Made by a program: the position numbers and the translations under genes
Source of the DNA: Limnoglobus sp043780595
GTDB lineage: Bacteria > Planctomycetota > Planctomycetia > Gemmatales > Gemmataceae
Reading direction: 5' to 3'
NCBI GenBank assembly: GCA_043780595.1
Contig: JAYWCL010000213.1
Location: 1-18,614, forward strand
Length of the DNA stretch: 18,614 bases
Notes under the pieces: model-generated
Database searches by the model: none
The model's input: only the letters and a program-made list of their open reading frames with translations
What the model was told of the DNA's origin: nothing
In this document: in pieces, positions 15,451 through 18,614 of the stretch
Numbering within the stretch: the first letter of the stretch is position 1
Layout of the letters: every line of letters starts with the position of its first letter

Positions 15451-16278
15451 ATGACATTCCTCACGCGGTGCTTATTAACGTCGGCGATCAGTGCGGTTCT
15501 CGCTTCGACGAGCTACGCACAAACCACGCCCGCAACCACAACGGCAACCACGACCGGAACAACGGGGACGGGGACCAGCAGTAACACGAGCACCTCGGCG
15601 GGTGGCACTCCGGCGATTCAACAAGAAGCGACTCCCACGATCTCGCTCGACGGGCCTACGGGTTCCTCGCTCAGCCGATCGAACATACTCGGCACGTTCT
15701 ACGCGAACCCGCTGCATCAAGGAAACTCCCCGACCACCACATCGGGGCCAGGCGGTTTCGGCACGCCGACATTCGGCTCGAGCAGTTCGGGTAGCACAAC
15801 TGGCGGAAGCACGCGAACGACGGGAATCAATACCGGCACCGCGTCCAACACGGGGCGAACGGGTACCACTGGCACCTCGGGGATGACGGGAACCACTGGT
15901 ACCGCAGGCCGAACGGGAACCACCGCTACCGCGAACCGAACGGGTACCACTGGCGCGAACCGAAACGCCAGCTTCAATTCCAATAGTAACTTCACCGGTG
16001 GCGAAGTCATTCCGCTTCAGCGTGCGATCAGCTACACCGCCACGCTCCGCTTCAGTAGCCCCGCGATCGTGCCTGCCCAGATGCAGTCGGACTTGCAAAC
16101 GGTCATCGGTCGGTCGAGCATGATCGCCAACCCGGGTGCGATCAACATTAGCATGGACGGCCCCATCGTCGTCCTTCGCGGCAACGTGAAAGACGAAGAC
16201 GAGGCCCGCACTGCCGAAGGAATGATTCTCCTCACACCTGGTGTGAAACAGGTCAGAAACGAACTGAAATACAAGTAG
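15451..16278 (+). CDS. Secreted Thr/Gly-rich protein with C-terminal BON domain
   Basis: The 275-residue protein has a signal peptide (MTFLTRCLLTSAISAVLASTSYAQ, cut near 23). A long low-complexity region rich in Thr, Gly and Ser follows (25-180), including repeated RTGTTGT units at 136-168. The C-terminal ~70 residues (GPIVVLRGNVKDEDEARTAEG, then LLTPGVKQVRNEL) form a BON domain, which in OsmY-type proteins binds phospholipid or other envelope parts. It is probably exported and attached to the outer envelope through BON, with the Thr-rich part as a flexible, possibly glycosylated stalk; that last point is inference. A TACAAT -10-like element at 15399-15404 precedes it. A strong terminator follows at 16296. 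The longer frame from 15322 lacks support. Confidence 0.82.
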   Translation: MTFLTRCLLTSAISAVLASTSYAQTTPATTTATTTGTTGTGTSSNTSTSAGGTPAIQQEATPTISLDGPTGSSLSRSNILGTFYANPLHQGNSPTTTSGPGGFGTPTFGSSSSGSTTGGSTRTTGINTGTASNTGRTGTTGTSGMTGTTGTAGRTGTTATANRTGTTGANRNASFNSNSNFTGGEVIPLQRAISYTATLRFSSPAIVPAQMQSDLQTVIGRSSMIANPGAINISMDGPIVVLRGNVKDEDEARTAEGMILLTPGVKQVRNELKYK

Positions 16279-16295
16279 AAGTGTCGGACGAATCG

Positions 16296-16341
16296 AACGC
16301 GAGAGCCGGGAAGTCTTCAAACTTCCCGGCTCTCGCGTTTC
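16296..16341 (+). terminator. Strong factor-independent terminator
   Basis: AACGCGAGAGCCGGGAAGT (16296-16314) pairs perfectly over 19 bp with 16321-16339 around a CTTCAA loop, and is followed by TCTT. It sits 18 bases after the BON gene stop and separates it from the ferredoxin gene. The T tract is short, but the stem is very stable. Confidence 0.85.
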
Positions 16342-16402
16342 TTGGTGCGTACAATGACATTCATAGAAACTAACCGATTCACCCGATCAGGATGCATCCG
16401 CA

Positions 16403-16825
16403 ATGGGCGGCGTCAACCCTTATATTCGTCCCGTCGAAACCGAGAAGGCGACCCGCGTCTTCAAGATCACGTTCCGCAACGAGGAAACCGGCGTCGATAC
16501 CGACATCCGCGTCGATCCAGCGGACATTCCGTTCGGCGATCATGGCCTCGAAGGTAGCATCTTGGACATCGCGGAAGGGGCGGGGATCTCGATCAACCAC
16601 AGTTGCGGTGGGGTTTGCGCCTGTTCGACTTGCCACGTCTACGTGTCGCAGGCACTCGATACTTGTTCAAAATCGACCGAAGACGAAGAAGATATGCTCG
16701 ACGAAGCACCAGCCGTGACGACCGAATCGCGACTGAGTTGTCAATGCGTACCGAACGGAACGAAAGACCTTTTGGTGATTATTCCGAGGTGGAACCGCAA
16801 CGAAGTGAAAGAAGGTCACGGTTAA
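16403..16825 (+). CDS. 2Fe-2S ferredoxin (adrenodoxin/Isc-type)
   Basis: The 140-residue protein carries the plant/adrenodoxin-type cluster motif: HSCGGVCACSTCHVYV gives C68-x5-C74-x2-C77, and the fourth ligand is C113 in SRLSCQC. The HxCGGxCACSTCHV form is that of the ISC-linked (Fdx) class rather than photosynthetic ferredoxins. It probably carries electrons for Fe-S assembly or a cytochrome-type enzyme in the cytoplasm. No isc genes are adjacent. Extra cysteines (C72, C88, C115) do not fit ligand positions. A ~20-residue N-terminal extension precedes the ferredoxin fold. ATG 16403 follows AGGA by 10 nt. It converges on the WecA-like gene, with stop codons 15 bases apart. Confidence 0.92.
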   Translation: MGGVNPYIRPVETEKATRVFKITFRNEETGVDTDIRVDPADIPFGDHGLEGSILDIAEGAGISINHSCGGVCACSTCHVYVSQALDTCSKSTEDEEDMLDEAPAVTTESRLSCQCVPNGTKDLLVIIPRWNRNEVKEGHG

Positions 16826-16840
16826 GAAGTAGGGCACCCG

Positions 16841-17959
16841 TTACGCAGGTTGTTCTTCGGTGGTTTTTATAGGGTTCGCGACTCGCGGGCGGGCGATGAG
16901 TTTCGCGAAACGAGCTCGGATGAGCTGCAATTCCGTTCCACCGAACCAGCCGAACGCGAGCAGTACGACGACGACGCCGAGAGAAGTCACGATGGCGATG
17001 CTGTCGTGTCGGAAGTAAACGGCGAGCGTCGCGCCCAGGGCCGCAATTCCACCGAGACCCGCCACAACGAACAACGAGAAGCGGACTGTCCAGCGTCGGA
17101 GCAGCACGTGGTGCAGGTGCTCGCGATCCGCGTGAGACATACATCGACCGCTGAGTTTCCGTCGGACAATGGCCGCAAATGTATCGAGGAACGGTAAAAC
17201 CAACAGCGCCGATGGCGCAAGAAGCGCCGCCGCGTGGCTTTTCATCGAGGCTTGAATCGCGATACCACCGATCATCAGGCCGATCAACATGCTCCCACTA
17301 TCGCCGAGGTAAATTGTCGCGGGTGGAAGATTGTATCGGAGAAATCCCGCGAGTGCCCCGGCGAGCGCCACGGCCACAATCACCGCTGTAGGTTGGCCCG
17401 TGAGAATCCCAATACATGCCAGAGCCGCACAGATAATTCCCCCTACGGTGCCGAGCAGACCATCCATGCCATCGAGTAGATTCAACGAATTGACGGCGGC
17501 GAGAAACCAGAAATAGGTAATGGGGATCGCAGCCCAGCCCAGATGCAAATGCGTACCGAAAACAGTAATATCCACGATTTGCATTTTGCCGAATACGACG
17601 AGAACAGTAATTGCAAGTAGCTGGCCGCCGAGTTTATGGACGGGCCGCAGCGCCACGCAATCGTCAATGAGGCCGACGATAATAATAATAGCTCCGGCAA
17701 TGCCGAGCGCTACCCATTGAGGGAGACGTTCGATAAATGCGTATGCTACTTGAGGATCGAGTGACAACGCGATAAAAATGGAAGCCAGCATCGCAAAGAA
17801 AACAGCCAATCCGCCACCGACGGGGATCGGTACACGCTGTAACTTTCGCACGCCATCGGGCGGATCGACCAGCCCGATCCGGGGTGCGAGTTGACGGACG
17901 AGCCTTGTCGCCAATAGTGAGAGAATGAGTGCAGCGGCAAAAGTAGTGAGTATCATCAT
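16841..17959 (-). CDS. WecA/TagO-type undecaprenyl-phosphate GlcNAc-1-phosphate transferase
   Basis: The 372-residue polytopic membrane protein has about ten to eleven helices. Conserved active-site motifs of the MraY/WecA/TagO family are present: IDDCVALRP with D99 and D100, NSLNLLDGMDGL (157-168), YLGDSGSMLIG (217-227, holding the GDSGS Mg/nucleotide site), and EHLHHVLLRR (280-289) in the loop that favours UDP-GlcNAc over UDP-MurNAc-pentapeptide. It probably moves a HexNAc-1-phosphate onto undecaprenyl phosphate to start a surface polysaccharide. ATG 17959 with GGGGAG 6 nt upstream matches family starts. The frame stays open upstream to a TTG at 18481, but that extension has no family features. 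A TTTACC/TAAACC pair with 17-nt spacing near 18010-18031 could be its promoter. Confidence 0.92.
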   Translation of the reverse strand: MMILTTFAAALILSLLATRLVRQLAPRIGLVDPPDGVRKLQRVPIPVGGGLAVFFAMLASIFIALSLDPQVAYAFIERLPQWVALGIAGAIIIIVGLIDDCVALRPVHKLGGQLLAITVLVVFGKMQIVDITVFGTHLHLGWAAIPITYFWFLAAVNSLNLLDGMDGLLGTVGGIICAALACIGILTGQPTAVIVAVALAGALAGFLRYNLPPATIYLGDSGSMLIGLMIGGIAIQASMKSHAAALLAPSALLVLPFLDTFAAIVRRKLSGRCMSHADREHLHHVLLRRWTVRFSLFVVAGLGGIAALGATLAVYFRHDSIAIVTSLGVVVVLLAFGWFGGTELQLIRARFAKLIARPRVANPIKTTEEQPA

Positions 17960-18223
17960 GTTGCGCTCCCCGGTTGGAGAGGGAAACGAGCGAGTTCTAA
18001 TTGGTTTAGTAACTTTTACATTTATGGTAAAGTGCCGTTTCAAATTCAACTCGCGGTTTCGCGGTCGATGAAGAATCCAGACCGCGGGTAAAACTTCCAC
18101 GAAGACGAGAACTCCCCACGACGTCCGTCCGTAGGCGTTGGGTTGATAGCACCCATACGATTCCCAATAGTCAAAAAATCGCAGGCGATTCGACGTAAGT
18201 CGGAATTCGCGGTGTGCACGGAG

Positions 18224-18286
18224 TGACATAGAATTGTCGCGAAATGACATAGAAGTGCGCGCAAATGACATAGAAAAGGCGCATTC
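18224..18286. repeat. Three 21-bp iteron-like direct repeats
   Basis: TGACATAGAA occurs at 18224, 18245 and 18266, exactly 21 bp apart. The first two units also share the GCG-rich second half ending in CAAA or GAAA, and the third diverges there (GGCGCATTC). A 21-bp period places all copies on one face of the helix, as in operators or iterons. The repeats lie 265 bp upstream of the WecA-like start. Confidence 0.75.
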
Positions 18287-18455
18287 GGTCGATTTTCGGT
18301 CGCATAATGACGCGAAACGGTCGGTAGTTGCGCCGAGTGCCGATCGAACGATCCTCGACGTAACCCACAACAACAGTCCGAGATACGGCAAAAACCCTCG
18401 TAAAAAATCAGCGATTAACGATAAAAAAGTGGCATTTTGAGACGCAAAAATGGCA

Positions 18456-18469
18456 AAAAACCGGTTTTT
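18456..18469. promoter_or_regulatory. 14-bp perfect palindrome in AT-rich stretch
   Basis: AAAAACCGGTTTTT is a perfect inverted repeat flanked by A-rich sequence. It could be an operator half-site pair or the stem of a weak terminator for minus- or plus-strand transcription. Nothing in the sequence decides between these. Confidence 0.3.
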
Positions 18470-18614
18470 GAGCGTCCGCAATTGTGACTTAGGATCCAGG
18501 ATTTAATAACTTCCTGGCATGGTTCAAATCGCGGTAGTTTTGGGTAGCAGGTGCGTACGTTTACGGGCTCGCGGGGGGCGCGAGTAGCGTGGGGTTTTCG
18601 GGCGGTGGCGAGGC

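Larger units (their letters stand above)
17960..18614. other. Intergenic region upstream of the WecA-like gene
   Basis: No gene is recognisable in these 655 bases. The stretch from about 18000 to 18480 is richer in A and T than the rest of the window. It holds an inverted repeat around 18012-18033 (ACTTTTAC...GTAAAGT), three 21-bp direct repeats, a 14-bp palindrome and a CCAGGA/TCCTGG hairpin at 18496-18517. It probably contains the promoter and leader of the WecA-like gene. Confidence 0.5.

Noticed and set aside
15717..16010. Minus-strand frame rich in PVVPV repeats
   Set aside because: It is the antisense reading of the Thr/Gly repeats of the BON protein and has no independent start signal.

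Overview
The window looks like a chromosomal segment from a Planctomycetota bacterium, probably Gemmataceae-like. This is inferred from gene content, not from a marker gene. The clues are a moderately high GC content rich in TCG/CGA codons, a secreted IPT/PPC-type repeat protein, a secreted ThuA-like protein, an excisionase-type HTH fused to a degenerate receiver domain, and a bacterial Hen1/Pnkp RNA-repair pair.

Layout, left to right. Positions 1-4379 hold the 3' part of a GT4 glycosyltransferase with a DUF4214 module, followed by a convergent two-gene unit (secreted PPC/IPT protein, then a crotonase). Positions 4380-4531 form a divergent intergenic region with a 30-bp perfect palindrome, then a small single-pass membrane protein. 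Positions 4735-8799 carry the RNA-repair cassette on the minus strand: hen1 (RNA 3'-terminal 2'-O-methyltransferase) followed by pnkp (5' kinase, phosphatase and ligase in one chain). Positions 8810-9732 are a REP/RAYT locus: REP-like palindromes in tandem and inverted arrangement flank a REP-associated tyrosine transposase gene that is split by one in-frame stop codon. A tRNA-Thr(CGU) follows, then an overlapping gene pair (GT87-type membrane glycosyltransferase and a quinone-oxidoreductase-like MDR protein).

Positions 12319-12450 can fold into a perfect four-way-junction RNA resembling the core of a cobalamin riboswitch, just upstream of a GNAT acetyltransferase gene. Next come the HTH/pseudo-receiver regulator, a 59-bp tandem repeat carrying the same REP core, the ThuA-like protein, a Thr/Gly-rich BON-domain protein with a strong terminator, a 2Fe-2S ferredoxin, and a convergent WecA/TagO-type phosphoglycosyltransferase. 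The last ~650 bases hold no gene I can recognise. They contain three 21-bp direct repeats and a 14-bp palindrome.

How the parts work together. Hen1 and Pnkp are a known ribotoxin-damage repair pair: Pnkp heals and seals broken RNA, and Hen1 methylates the 3' end before sealing. The REP elements sit 11 nt upstream of the hen1 start, so they probably lie in its leader. The glycosyltransferases at both edges and in the middle (GT4, GT87, WecA-like) suggest cell-surface polysaccharide functions, but they do not form one cluster.
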